Notes under the pieces: model-generated
Told to the model about the DNA's origin: nothing
The model's database searches: none
The model's input: the letters and a program-made list of their open reading frames with translations, nothing else
Assembly: GCA_905221605.1 (NCBI GenBank)
Contig: CAJNDS010000402.1
Coordinates: 577,818-641,817 of the forward strand
DNA length: 64,000 bases
Reading direction: 5' to 3'
DNA from: Symbiodinium natans
Taxonomy: Eukaryota > Sar > Dinophyceae > Suessiales > Symbiodiniaceae
Shown: positions 51,182-62,112 of the stretch, piece after piece
How the letters are laid out: the number at the start of each line of letters is the position of its first letter
Position numbering within the stretch: position 1 is the stretch's first letter
Program-made: the position numbers and the translations under genes

Positions 51182-51619
51182 ATGCGCAAAGCCTGGGCAA
51201 CTCGATCGACACATCAAGTAGTTTTCTTCTGCAGAAGCAGTTTAATCCTTTCAACAGGGGCTGCTCTTGGAAAGTCCCTGAAAGAAAAAGTACAAAGCAC
51301 GTTGAGCATCGGTGGTGCCTCCCGTTCTCTTCAGCTGGAGCAGATGATCATGCACTTCGCAAGGCTTTCTTTCTTCCTATGCCGCCTTGGACCTCATTCT
51401 TCCCTTCGACGACTCCGGAGTGCGATTATGGCAACCAGGCCCGGTGGCACTCTGCCAGCATCATACACATGCACTGCCCGTAGCGGCGTAGCTTCAGCTG
51501 CAGGAGTAACGCACGTCCGGATGCAGAATCCGTTGCGGAAAAAGGCATGCAGATTTCCAAGCAATTCATTGATGCATCCTGAGCCTGTTCAGCAAGACAA
51601 GGCGTCTCCCGAAGCTTAG
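51182..51619 (+). CDS. Overlapping 145- and 130-codon frames, gene likely but frame unclear
   Basis: Two + frames overlap. Frame 51182-51619 reads LGKSLKEKVQSTLSIGGASR, then RRLRSAIMATRPGGTLP. Frame 51091-51483 reads WKVPERKSTKHVEHRWCLPF, then ADDHALRKAFFLPMPPWTSF. An acceptor TTTCAACAG at 51259 fits the second. At least one exon is probably here; which frame is translated cannot be decided by eye. Confidence 0.3.
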   Translation: MRKAWATRSTHQVVFFCRSSLILSTGAALGKSLKEKVQSTLSIGGASRSLQLEQMIMHFARLSFFLCRLGPHSSLRRLRSAIMATRPGGTLPASYTCTARSGVASAAGVTHVRMQNPLRKKACRFPSNSLMHPEPVQQDKASPEA

Positions 51620-51869
51620 CCGCAGCTGGGATTCTGGGCAGTGCGACACGCGGCTGCTAAGCTTTTCTCTGTCCGTGGGTTGCATTTAAATCCCAGACTC
51701 GGCTGCTTACAACATCTTATAACCCTTACGCAGATGCTTAAAGTGCGTTGGATTTCCCGCTTCCCCCTTTGCCCACCAAGGATGGGCTTCACTTGGCTCC
51801 GGGTTACGCTGGGATTCCACACCTCTGCACAGGTGTCATGGCACTGTAGTACCAGGGCAGGGTCGCCAC

Positions 51870-52328
51870 TTGCTGAGCCTTCATTATGGATGGCCCCCGT
51901 TTCGCAAAATTCAGAGAGTAGAGCGCGGATCAGTTTCTGCTTCTTGTTGGTGTGGTCATGTAACGCCCCATGCATGGTCCAACTGCCGAAGATGTGCTTA
52001 TGCCGATGCATGCGATAAGGTGACCGTTGGTTTCGGACTGGGGGTTGCAAGCGCTGCCCTCTGGCAGCTGCTCTACGGTTCTGTGTATCTTCCAGCCTTG
52101 GCAGCCGATGCGACTGGGAGACTTCGGCTGGGCCTATACGCTGCGACAGCTTTTGCCGCCACTGTGTGGCTCACATTGCACATGTTCACAAGCTTGGGGA
52201 TGTTAGCTGAGTTTGACTTATTCTGTTGTGGCAGGCGTTCCAGACATAAGCTCCAGTCATCGTTTCGTTCTGACATGCTTCATCTTGGCAAGGTTTGCCA
52301 TCAAGGTGCTGCGAGACCGACACTCTGA
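51870..52328 (+). CDS. Probable membrane-protein exon with two helices
   Basis: The frame is open for 152 codons. From about 52020 it encodes two strong hydrophobic helices, VGFGLGVASAALWQLLYGSV and YAATAFAATVWLTLHMFTSL, separated by a short polar loop. A basic segment follows (CCGRRSRHKLQSSFRSD). The helices make coding likely. A GC donor after GGCAG at 52234 may end the exon. Whether it is related to the SHSW membrane gene 2.5 kb downstream is unknown. Confidence 0.4.
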   Translation: MLSLHYGWPPFRKIQRVERGSVSASCWCGHVTPHAWSNCRRCAYADACDKVTVGFGLGVASAALWQLLYGSVYLPALAADATGRLRLGLYAATAFAATVWLTLHMFTSLGMLAEFDLFCCGRRSRHKLQSSFRSDMLHLGKVCHQGAARPTL

Positions 52329-54710
52329 AAAGGAGCCGTGATGTCAGAGCTCATTGAGTGAGTCGCCGAAAGCATGCGCTCGCTGTCCACATGGGTGCTC
52401 TTCGTCAGTGACGCCTGGCCAGTCACTAGTCGCTCCGAGCACGCAGCCGTTGCCACATGGAGGGGAACAGCATGGAACGGCCAAGACGAAAGCGGCTGCA
52501 GACACTGCTAGTTTCCGACGATGCTGTTGAGGAGCTTCGCAGGGGGCGTAGTGCATGTTCAAGTGTGCAGGAGATCGGGCGGCATTGGACAGCAAAAGTG
52601 ATGGAAGCTGCCAGTACACCACGCGACCTCCTCATGAGCTGAGCAGTACAAGAATTCTTGCGCTGAGGTCCAACAGCTGCCGAAGCGCCCACGTACCGAC
52701 CTCGCAGTGCGAGCATGTTGTTGAGCAGGAGAGCTTTGCTGCAATGGCGCAGTAAGTGAGAGAGGGAGAGCATCCCACATTTGACTCCTTTGCCAAAGCT
52801 GTGCCGAATGAAAGAAAGAGGCCATGTCTCACCACAGTAGGGACGCAGAGTCTAGCAGCAGAAGAAGCAGAAGTAGTGCTCGCACACAGTTTTAAGATTG
52901 GGTGAGAGGCACCCGACATCATGCGACGGCCGAATTGACCTGACAGAGACCCTGCCAAGCCAACACGATCATTTTTGAAGTCGCGCGAAGCAAGGCACAT
53001 GAAGAACAACCTTGTGGAAGTCACAGCACCTGTGAACATAGATGGACCAGGCAACGAGGCTGTAACGTACATAGTGGCTCGTGCATTGATCTGAGATAGC
53101 ACAGACCCTGTCGCTAAGCCCATTGCGAGCACAATCAACACCAGAAGCAAGTACAGGCCCATTGGATCCCATGGGCCCATGAGCACAAGTTACATCTGTC
53201 TCAGACTGTGCATGCAAAAGCACAAAGATGGGCAGCGGGTTTGCATGCGCGTCTCCTATCGCCTCCCAGACGTGCAAAGCAGGGAAGGCAACGAGCAGTT
53301 CGGACTCAGTGGCCGACGTTCATCGAGGTTCACGCTTCCTCCTTGTATTCCCGAACCCATCTCCAGGGCACACACACGTCGTCCGTCGCAAATGAGAGAA
53401 CTGAAGCAGGGAAGAGGGCATGAGCGGCCTCAGTGGCCGCTGGCAAACCAAGGTGTAGAGGCGGCCCTGAATGTTTTGTTTGGACCGATTCCTGAGGCTG
53501 TTTGCGGCTTCTGGTGAGGCAAGCCGAGCAGCAGCAATCGCGCGAAGTGGTCGTAATCTGTTGTGTTGAATCTAGGGGCGCTCCGCAGATGAGCTGGGCA
53601 AGCGACTTCCGAAATGAAACCTGCATAGCATGAGAAAGCCTGGGGCATCCTATTTCCAGAAGTGAATTGTGCCGTTTCCTTGCAGATCAAGCTGGGACTC
53701 ACGCACAGCAGCCTCTCCACTGGCGAAGCCTCTGCAACAGGCAACGACCCAGTGGACTGGAGCATAGACCCGGTTCCCTTCCGTGGTAGCTTTGCTCTGC
53801 TTGTCCGTGCTTTATGTGCATGAGGCAGCGTGCCTCTTCAACAGGACTATGTGCCTGCTCGGCCCCTGCCTGCTCAGCAGTCGTGTATCCTCCGGCTGTT
53901 TTATGACGTGTCGCACCTCCAGTCCTAAACTAACCGTCGACAATCTGAGGCCCTGGGAGATGGGATGGCCGCGAAAGATCCTTCGCCTGGCAAGGTGCTG
54001 TACAAGGGATCTCAAGAAATTCTATTGCCCTGAAAAAGTACAAAAAGGAGCAGACAAGGACAATCTGATGTCGTGTAGCCGTTGCCTTGACACGGCCAAA
54101 CTCCCACCACAGTGAGTCCGACGTATTGCCAGGGCGCCGCGCAGGAGGTGGTGCTCAGCCTTCCTGGCCCTGCGCCAGAGGAGGAGGAGGCCGCACTTCC
54201 TGAATTTTAGGCGTTTGCGCTTGACAAGTTTTTTGTTTGGTGGGGGAGGCCGGGGGGTTGCGACTGCGGAAATTAGCCTGCGATGGTGTATGAGAGTACC
54301 CACAAGTTCCTCTTGATGGGTGCAGTCATGTTCGTTTATGGATTCTTCTTTGGGTTTGGCATGGTAGCATGTGGACTGTTGCCTTTGCCATATTAGTGAA
54401 GTGGAGGCCTCCTTTGGCTAATGACATCTACCAGTAGTAACATCTGGTGTCTCCGTGGAAGGTCATTGACTGCACTGCCCTTCTAGAGGACACCTGGCAC
54501 CTGGCTGCATACTGGGACAGAGCTCAGATCAGCTCAGGCTTACGCATGTCGCTTCCACCAACAACATGCACGGGTGTTGTCCGTGATTTTGTGGCTCAGA
54601 GGTATCACCCAACTAGAGATTGGCATGTTTAGCCAAATTTACAATCTAAAGCCAGCATTTCCTAGCAAGAAGGGTCCGACTTAACACCCTGCGAGATTGG
54701 CTGCCCAGAG
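52329..54710. other. Unassigned stretch between membrane-protein loci
   Basis: Open frames include plus 52457-52642 (a charged helical piece, DDAVEELRRGRSACSS), plus 53783-54115 and minus 52632-53186 (one hydrophobic segment). None has consistent splice phases. No repeats above dinucleotide level are seen. Confidence 0.35.
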
Positions 54711-56756
54711 ATGGCAGAAACCATCGGAGCCGCCACTGCAGAATGGACCGGGGATGCTGTGGAAGATCGTCAGCAGGAGGAGACGGCTGAGAAGATGCGT
54801 CAACAGCGGCAGCAACAGCTTCTAGCCAAGTGGGTGTCAGAGCAAAAGGTACTCGGGACTGTAGAAGCCCCTCCCACATCCCCAGTAGTGAGTCTCAGTC
54901 TGTTTTAATCTGGAAGCTTCCGATGTTTGGGGCATTTGGAGGCCTAAAACCCTAAACCGGCAAGTTCCTGAGCTCCCTGAAGGTGGTCCGCCCGGAGCTT
55001 GTCCGATCCATCTACGCATGTCAGGCACTGGACTTCGTGGGCAGTGCATTTCGGGGTGGCAGCGTGCGGAAGCTTGTCAGGTTGCACCAGAAAAGCAAGG
55101 CCACTAAACGCATTGATGAATTTTGGTCACATTCCTGGCAGAAAAGACCGTACCAGAAGGTTTTGTGCTTGCTTTTCCTGAAGAATGGTGTCGCAGCAAG
55201 TCTAACTGGCACACTGGCTGCCTCCATGGTCTGCATTTTCATGCGTTATGGCTTTCTACTCGTTCGCCTCAGCGATGACATCAACAGAAGAGGCGAACAT
55301 CTTGGCATGCTTTTCCTCTGCACCGCATCTGGGTTGGCCACAGTCAGCTTTCCAACCTTGATGGCTCTCGTTAAACCACCTCGGCCTCAGCATGCCTCAA
55401 AAAGCCAGCCATGGGTTCCGGAAGTAGTCAGGGATGACTGTGTCACTGTGTCACGACGTCTTTGGCTTTCAAGGGTTGACGGCTTCAGAAACGCAGCACA
55501 GGTGACTGGCACCCTCGTCGCAGTCTTGACGCTGTTCATGTGGCGCTCCAGTACCAAAGTCTTTCTGGACGTTTGCTGCATTGACCAGGTGAATGTTAAA
55601 AACAAGCAAGAAGGAATCCTGAGCTTGGGCGGCATTTTGAACAGCTGCAAGACCTTGTTGATCCTCTGGGACGAAACGTACATTGAGAGGCTTTGGTGTG
55701 TGTCGCTCGGCTGCCTGTCCAGGCTTCACCGTTTCCACTTGTCCTTCACAAGGGATCCAACTATACTCGAGGGGCTGTCCCAGATGCCTGTTTTCATGTT
55801 CTTACGTGCCAGTGAGTCACACGAGAGTGAAATCCAGGTTTGAGATTGCCGCTTTTGCGCACCGAAGCGGTAAACCCCGCACGGCTATCAAGCCAACCCT
55901 TCTGGGCAAGGTGGGGACAAGGGCTTTTTTGAGAGGTTTCTAGGTTCACAGAGGGATGAATGGGAGCACCGTTTCGGATCATGTTTCGCATCATCCGGCG
56001 CGCTGGGGCCGTGTGTAGGGCTATATAGGGGTTATATAAGGATTGTATTAGGGTTATAGTAAGGGACTATATAAGGGTGTTCTAGGGGGGGGGTAATAAT
56101 CTAGTCCATGGCGAATATGACTTCCAGTGGATCCTGACGTTTGTGTCGTCGGGTTCGTTGCATTGCAGGCTGCCCTGGCTACTTATGCTGGAAGCTCGGC
56201 CCTGTCATTGCTTGTGCTTGAAATGATGCATGTGAAGTACCGGCACGTCATGTCCTACGTGCTGTCTGGCTCGTTTTTTGTAACTTGGTACCTGGGCGTC
56301 GCTTCCTTCCGATCATACCACTACTCGATCGAGATCTTGCGCAGGCAGCTGCAGAATTTTCGTTTAGCAGACACAAAATGCAACTGCTGTATGCTGGGCC
56401 ATGTTGGTAGTGACGGCAGGGTCTTGCCTTGTGATCGTGAGATTGTGGAGAGCTGCATTTGCAACTGGTTTGGCAGCGTGGAACAGTTTGAGCTCTTCAT
56501 TGTGCCCCTGCTTCGCAGCACCTTTGACAACGAACTCGGGCAGCATACTTTCCCCTACATCTACTTCCTGGTGGTGTTCTGTCCAGTCTTCTGGACAGGC
56601 ATGGATTTGAGTGCGGGCCACCGCTGGGGTAGCTGGTGGGCGTTTCAATTCACAGGCTACTGGCTGGGTGTCATGCCTGCAACCGCGAAATTGGGCCTCT
56701 ACCTCTCCAGCTACTTCTGCAGGCTGGGCATGTTGCCGGACAGAGGTCCTTATTAG
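54711..56756 (+). CDS. Multi-pass membrane protein with TIR-like SHSW/CCIDQ/WCVFE motifs
   Basis: Four exons join in exact phase: 54711-54848, 54965-55701, 55838-55910 and 56169-56756, giving 511 residues to TAG. Exon 1 is a Gln-rich helix. Exon 2 has RIDEFWSHSWQKRPYQKVL, two membrane helices (LLFLKNGVAASLTGTLAASM, LGMLFLCTASGLATVSFPTL), then KVFLDVCCIDQVNVKNKQEG, ILSLGGIL and LLILWDETYIERLWC. Exon 3 completes the motif as VFEIAAFA. Exon 4 has four further hydrophobic segments. SHSW near the start, FLDxxCIDQ, and WCVFELA are arranged like the beta-strand, DE-loop and final helix motifs of TIR-fold domains. I know such proteins as a large uncharacterised dinoflagellate family. Introns are 116, 136 and 258 bases. 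Function is unknown; signalling at a membrane is a guess. Confidence 0.75.
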
Positions 56757-58200
56757 AGTTTAGGGTTTATATGGGAAAGCTTGGGGTTTTGAGTTTAGGG
56801 CTTAGGATTTAGGATTTCGGGGCTTAGGGTTTAGGATTTTTCTTGAGCCGAACCATCTCAGCCTGTAGCACTACATTCCTTTTTAGGTTCTTAGTCTTAG
56901 TTCTATTATTCTTACTACTCTTGTTACTCTTATCATGATGATTGCTAATTCTTCTGTTGTTATTATGACTATTCTGACTATTACTGTGACGATAACTATA
57001 ACAGTTACTACTACGAATACTACTACTATCACTACGACTAACTTACTCTTACTATTCATTATGACTATTATGCAACTTTGCAGGCCTAGGATCCTACAAT
57101 CAAAGAATACTTCCGGAATCTCAGCCGGACGGTTTAGGGTTTAGGGCAGCTGGATTCCGTGAGGATTTTTCGGGTTTTGGACGCAGGGCCAGCTATGCGA
57201 ACAAGAGCACGTGCCCGGCATGGCCTTTGAAGCCGTTATGCCTCGCTAAGACAAGTGATATAGTGATATGAAACTGGTATTCAAACAAATTTCATTGCTG
57301 ATGCTTTGCATGACTTGATTGACCCCGTCTCTGAGTAGATCAGAAGTGAAGACTTTTGAGTTCCACGAAGCAACCGGGGTCAACCCTATTCCCTCAACCC
57401 TAAATCCTATTCTGCATTGGCAGAAAACCATCAGCCTTCTGGCCTACGCAATATTATAGCACTACGTCAGTTTACATGTGCTGCAAGAACTTTCTTTATG
57501 CTACACGCGTACGCTGTGCAGGCCAAGACGATACAAGGTGTGCGACATGCTGCTGAAGCTGGGTTGCTGTTGGGGAACTTAAATGAAGTTACAATAGTTG
57601 GGGAGTCATATTAATTACCATATATCCCCAGTATGGTAGTCTAAACCCTAAACCCTATATATCCCCATTATGGCAACTTAAATGAAGTTCCTTAGCAGCC
57701 AAGGAATCTTGTAATTGTCCTGGTGATGAACCTTTGCTTCTTGGCGGCCCTCCAGGCTGCGACTGTGTTGAATCCCAAAGGCCGCTGGATGAATCAGTAC
57801 ACCAAGGACATGAATCTCCGAGGATTCTTGTCTCTTGGCCTAGAAGTTTCAACAACTGCAGGCTGTGTTTTGGCTTCAGAATCTCGAAGCCTAAACCCTA
57901 AGCCCTAAGCCCTAAACCCAAGCCCTAAACAGTCGCCAGTCGTGCCCAAACCCCTCCTCAAGTAATATTCCCAGGCTCTTCGTGGCCTACTGCATTCCTT
58001 CTGTCGTGATGTTCGGCATGCCAGCAGCGTTTCGTTTTGTGCGCTCGCGCCTTGCCGGGATGGAGCGGAACTCCGTCTAGCCTTGGTATCTGGACAAGAA
58101 CGAAGTCACCCTTGACTCGTCCTACCCGATCAAGGTCAGCATGTGTTGTGTGCTGAGCAGATTCAGCAGACAGGCCTAAAAGGCCATCATGGCAGCCCAA
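56757..58200. other. Telomere-like blocks and a degenerate ACT/CTA tract
   Basis: 56757-56840 is a run of GGGTTTAGGATTT-type telomere variants directly after the membrane gene's stop. 56890-57065 is a degenerate trinucleotide tract rich in ACTACT, TATTACT and ACTATAAC words. 57598-57660 has paired ATATATCCCC and CTTAAATGAAGTT repeats around CCCTAAACCC. A minus frame at 57958-58200 is open for 80 codons (DRVGRVKGDFVLVQIPRLDG), but I cannot assign it. Confidence 0.6.
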
Positions 58201-58250
58201 AGATTTATACGCTCTTACTCTTGTCTGTGTGGGTTCGGCTATCTGGGAAG

Positions 58251-58448
58251 ACCAGAAGTCTGTGCTTCAACGTGCTGCAATTTGAATTTGCTTGCGGTCC
58301 AGGGATTGTTGCGCTGGAGGGGTTTCCCGAAAGTGGGCCACGCTTTCTCGCCATTGCCACAATAGGCAAGGGAAGCTACAACCTTAGAGAGAAGCTTCCA
58401 TGTCCTTTCCCAGAAATAACGGAAAAGAGGACGCAAATCACCATGTAA
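58251..58448 (+). CDS. Candidate last exon, unknown protein
   Basis: A frame open from 58143 becomes protein-like from about 58251: TRSLCFNVLQFEFACGPGIV, then ALEGFPESGPRFLAIATIG and EKLPCPFPEITEKRT, ending TAA at 58446. The long run without stops and the balanced composition favour coding. No acceptor is certain and no family is recognised. Confidence 0.35.
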   Translation, partial: TRSLCFNVLQFEFACGPGIVALEGFPESGPRFLAIATIGKGSYNLREKLPCPFPEITEKRTQITM

Positions 58449-58513
58449 CAATGTTAGCAAGCTGTGAAACTCGACGATATCCCCCCCAGCAGCATGGAAC
58501 ATCGCACATGCAG

Positions 58514-59759
58514 GCTTGCACCAGCTCTTGCATGGCGTTGCCATCCCACTAATCCGCGCAAAGCTTGCTCTGAATCGGCTGGTGCCAGACTCGGGCCTTC
58601 GTGAAGACCCCTCTGAGGCTCGAATGAAGGTTCTGCAGGTTTCCCAGGTAAGAAACCTGCGCTCACGTGTTGTACAGCTTTTCGTGCCAAAACCAATTTT
58701 GCAATCCTTAGATCCTTAGACTGGGACAAGCCTGAGGACACCATGAGCACGTCAGAGGAAAATTTAAAAGTGCTTTCAAGGAGCCGCTATGACTTTTCCA
58801 GCCTCTTGTAAAGTCTAGGTCTACATGACGTCAGATCAGGGCCCATACATGAGAGATTTGATATGTAGTCATAGTTTAGTAGGAGTCTGTTCGAAAAACC
58901 TAGGCTGATGCACACAAGTGCATGGAGCTTCCTGTCTAAACCCTAAACCCCTGAACGGCCCCTCGTGATCTCCTTGAATCTGTTTCTGTAGAAGCATCTC
59001 CCAATCCCTGGACCATTTGTTCAGTTCCAAGCCCGGATTGCATGTTGAGGGTTTAGGGTTAGGACATATTCCCTGGTGCTTGCAGACCATGTTGTCCGGC
59101 GTATTGAGAGTGATCTCGTCGGCATTCCGTCGACCTCAAGCCTCATACCCTGGTTGCGCTATACCCAGACGGTAAGTTTCCAAAGTAATGCGTCGTCATC
59201 CTTGCAGGATGTGGACATCTTGTGGAAGAAGACTCTGCCTAAGACGTGCCAGTGTTGCTGCAATTCACTGAAGTGTTAAGCGGACAGATGCCCGGTTCGC
59301 CAGCAAACGGGTCTGTCTGCATTGATGAGACTCAGGCATCGTGGCGTTTGCACAGCATTTGCAAAGATCCACAACTTGAAGACGAACAGATACTAAAAAC
59401 CGCTCTCTTCATCTCTTCGTTGCTGTCAAGCCGAATGTTCCGTCGAAGGCTCTTGGTGAAGCGGCAGGGAGCAAGCGCAAACATGGGCGCTCTCTTCGCT
59501 GCCCGACAACTGAAGGCGCCATGTTGGGGGCCGAAAAACAGGGACACAGGGTCCTGCAGCAGGCATGTGCAGGCGCTGGTGTTTGCATGTTGGCAGCTGG
59601 GGGCATTCTCGGGCTTCGTCTCTTGTCGAGCTGCTGAGACTAAGCGACCTGCAGGTGCATGAGGGAAGTAGGAAGACTTCCGAATGCCAGGATGACGTGG
59701 AGGAAGCAGCCAAGACCACCATTGACACGCAACAGAAGAAGGCTTCTGTGCGAGTTTAG
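58514..59759 (+). CDS. Multi-exon gene of unknown function
   Basis: Exon 58514-58647 follows CACATGCAG, is open for 44 codons (LHQLLHGVAIPLIRAKLALN) and ends at CAG then GTAAGA. Exon near 59095-59171 (VVRRIESDLVGIPSTSSLIP) ends at GTAAGT and is followed by TCCTTGCAG only 36 bases later. Exon about 59239-59515 reads EDEQILKTALFISSLLSSRM, then FRRRLLVKRQGASANMGALF, and ends with a GC donor. Exon 59631-59759 fits its phase (SRKTSECQDDVEEAAKTTID) and ends in TAG. The last two exons fit well; the links between the first three are not all in phase, so two genes may be mixed here. A 271-codon antisense frame exists at 59332-60147. Confidence 0.4.
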
Positions 59760-59942
59760 CCTGGCATGACTTTGCGAAACAAGGCTTTCGTGGCACAAAG
59801 CGTCCAAGATGAGCACTATTTGACATTCGTGTCACAAATCGCTCGGTCGAGCACGATTTGACACCGAATTCTGCTGTCGAGTCCTTACACAAAGCCATCT
59901 TGTCATCTCGGTGCAGGCCATGGCTGCCGGAAAGGTGGGCAG

Positions 59943-60131
59943 ATGTGGACAGGTCTTTTCTCGCGGTTGCTGTTGCCGGTTTTTCAGCCAAACTCCAAGG
60001 AGAGGCAGGAGATGGCAGGAGGGCCGAGAGAGCTGAACTTGGCTCCTGTGTTTTTCTGGTTGCCCCGACAGGTCGCCAACAAAGTGCACGCTGTGGATGT
60101 GGGGTCCTCAACTGTTCACAGGCCATGTTGA
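59943..60131 (+). CDS. 62-residue ORF of unknown function
   Basis: ATG at 59943, directly after an AG, opens MWTGLFSRLLLPVFQPNSKE, then LNLAPVFFWLPRQVANKVHA, to TAG. A possible donor (GACAG then GTCGCC) at 60072 splits it. An overlapping frame (59858-60184) is open too. The N-terminus could be a signal anchor. Confidence 0.3.
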   Translation: MWTGLFSRLLLPVFQPNSKERQEMAGGPRELNLAPVFFWLPRQVANKVHAVDVGSSTVHRPC

Positions 60132-60463
60132 AAGTTTCTCTGCACATCTGGCTCCTCGGCTTGAGGACGCCTGCCTGGTTCTAGAGAAGAAGGCAGTGGC
60201 AACTGCAACATTGGCTTCGCCAGTTCCTGCAACACCAGTAGCCCACTGTTGTAGCATCCCATAGCATTCCTAAGGCGGAGCAAGGCCGAGCAAGGAACAC
60301 AACAAGGCTTTAAATGGCCTTGCTGATGTGGCAGGCAGTCAAGAACATGGGCGTGGCAAATATTTGGAGGCCTCTGTGCCACGAAGTTACGGAGTATGTG
60401 CTTGTAGTTCAGTACAGGATCCTACAAGTTGACTTTCAGCGTATTCTTGCAGCTTGCTTGCAG

Positions 60464-60932
60464 GCGCAATGACCTGGCCGTCCGCAGTGGAGGAAATGGT
60501 CTCTGTGAGATCATTGTCCCCCATGTCAAGGGCCGCGCGCTTGGCTTCAAAAGCTTTCAAAACACGTTTAAAACGCTTCATGCTGCGTGCTGGAGAAGCT
60601 CAAAAGTTTTCGGATCCTGGCCGAAAGTCTGAAGTCCAAGCCGAGCAGTCCAAGGCGAGCTTGAGGTGCGCATGTGTGTCACCGGTGCCAACCTCTCCGT
60701 GGAGCGTGGCTCCCTTATCCCGTCCGGGGCCTTGAAGCTTCTTTTTAGCACCGAGGCTTCAGTTGTCTTGCCTAAGTCGACCGATCGATGTTCACTATGG
60801 ATTGGCATTCGGCCGCATAGACTGGAGGTTTTACTGTGTGGTGCTGCATGTGCGGCGAGGATGGCGCGTATGCAAATGGAGGACGTGCGGAGACTTCTGG
60901 CAGAGCCGGTGGCTCATGTTAAAGGCGTCTAG
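60464..60932 (+). CDS. Two-exon gene segment, unknown compact domain
   Basis: Exon 60464-60626 follows TTGCTTGCAG and reads RNDLAVRSGGNGLCEIIVPH, then VKGRALGFKSFQNTFKTL. A TGA then appears in frame. A 39-base intron (GTCTGA...TTGAG) restores the same frame into exon 60666-60932: MCVTGANLSVERGSLIPSGA, KLLFSTEASVVLPKSTDRCS, WIGIRPHRLEVLLCGAACAA, then a helix (MQMEDVRRLLAEPVAHVK) and TAG. The alternating strands ending in a helix resemble a PH-like fold in outline, but no family motif proves it. Confidence 0.4.
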
Positions 60933-61220
60933 TTATGGGCACGCTTATTGTGGTTCAGGGTTCAAGAAAGGCCTCAGTTGCCAAACACCGGGCTCTCGGC
61001 AACAGATGCTGTGCAGTCAAGTGGCCAGAGTGCATCATCAGAAGGGGCCTTCCTTGCAGAAGGCTAAGGATGTATCTGTAGAAGGGCATGAAACCAGGTG
61101 TCCGAAGAGTGGGAAGCATTCAAATTGCTCACTTCATGCCGAGGGTCGAGACAGCGAAGTCTGAGCAGATACGCGCGTCTCTCAGAGCCAGACGGCGCTG
61201 CTTGGGTCGAGTCAGCTGGC

Positions 61221-61732
61221 ACCACGACCTCCGCAGGCAGCTTTCTTGTGGAAGTGATCAACATGAGAGAAACTTGCACAGTTGCAGTTCTGCCTAACTG
61301 CAGCATTACAAAGACGAGCGTGCAGCTGCTTCGGACAAGCCCCCGCACGCTCAGCGCGACGCTGCCCAAAGTTACTAGAAAAAGGGCAGGCGCGATCCGG
61401 TTGCTTGCGCCCACAAGCTCAAATTCAAGGGCCAAAAAAACGGGCCGTCTCGCGGCCCCAAAAATGGGGCCGCGAAATGGACCCAGCTCCCACAATTCAA
61501 TTTGGGACTAGATTGGGGGGGGGTGAAACTGCGACCCCAAAATTGGGGCCGTTTGGCGGCCCCAATTTTGGGGCCGCGAATTCTTCTATTTCTGGCGCTT
61601 TCCAGACTGCTACACTCAGGCGACTCTGGCCCACAGACAAGCACTCAACGTGGAAAGAGCAATTACTGAGAACCACGACCTCCGCAGGCAGCTTTCTTGT
61701 GGAAGTGATCAACATGAGAGAAACTTGCACAG
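61221..61732 (+). repeat. Identical 61-base direct repeats 451 bases apart, flanking palindromes
   Basis: Bases 61221-61281 and 61672-61732 are identical over 61 bases (beginning ACCACGACCTCC, ending GAAACTTGCACAG). Between them are three GGGGCC palindromic hairpins. The repeat contains no stop in one frame (DLRRQLSCGSDQHERNLH), so it could be a duplicated exon or a mobile segment's ends. Confidence 0.9.
61451..61575 (+). repeat. Cluster of CCCCAAAATTGGGG palindromes
   Basis: 61451-61474 is an inverted repeat with 10-base arms (CGCGGCCCCA, loop AAAA, TGGGGCCGCG). 61535-61550 and 61558-61573 are exact reverse complements of each other (16 bases, loop 7), and each is itself nearly palindromic (CCCCAAAATTGGGG). 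A G9 tract lies between the two groups. Confidence 0.92.
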
Positions 61733-62112
61733 GGGAGGCCCACACACACGAAGCCAGAATTGCCTAGATGTTTCGACCCCAGATTTGGAGGTCACAGAAT
61801 CACAGCTGCAAGCCTCACGCACACACTGCCTTCTGCTTCTACTATCTGACACACTTCCAGCGAATAGTCACGTGCTCTTCCCGCAACTCTACCCCTGCCC
61901 ACTTACGCGGCGTCGCTAATCAAGATTAGAGGGGCACCTACTGTAGCTCTGGCGGAGTCGGCGTGACAAGCCTCGGCGGAGTCGGCGGAGTCCTCGCAAA
62001 TTGCAATTTACCAATAGAGTGCCGTGGAGTCCTAGGCTTCCCGAAATAACAAAACAATGTTTTTTAATTCGGGAACACAGCGACTCCGCCGTTCGCGGGC
62101 AGGCTCGCCACC

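Noticed and set aside
59332-60147. 271-codon minus-strand frame
   Set aside because: It covers + strand exons with matching splice phases and shows no domain; treated as a shadow, though length makes it worth an RNA check.
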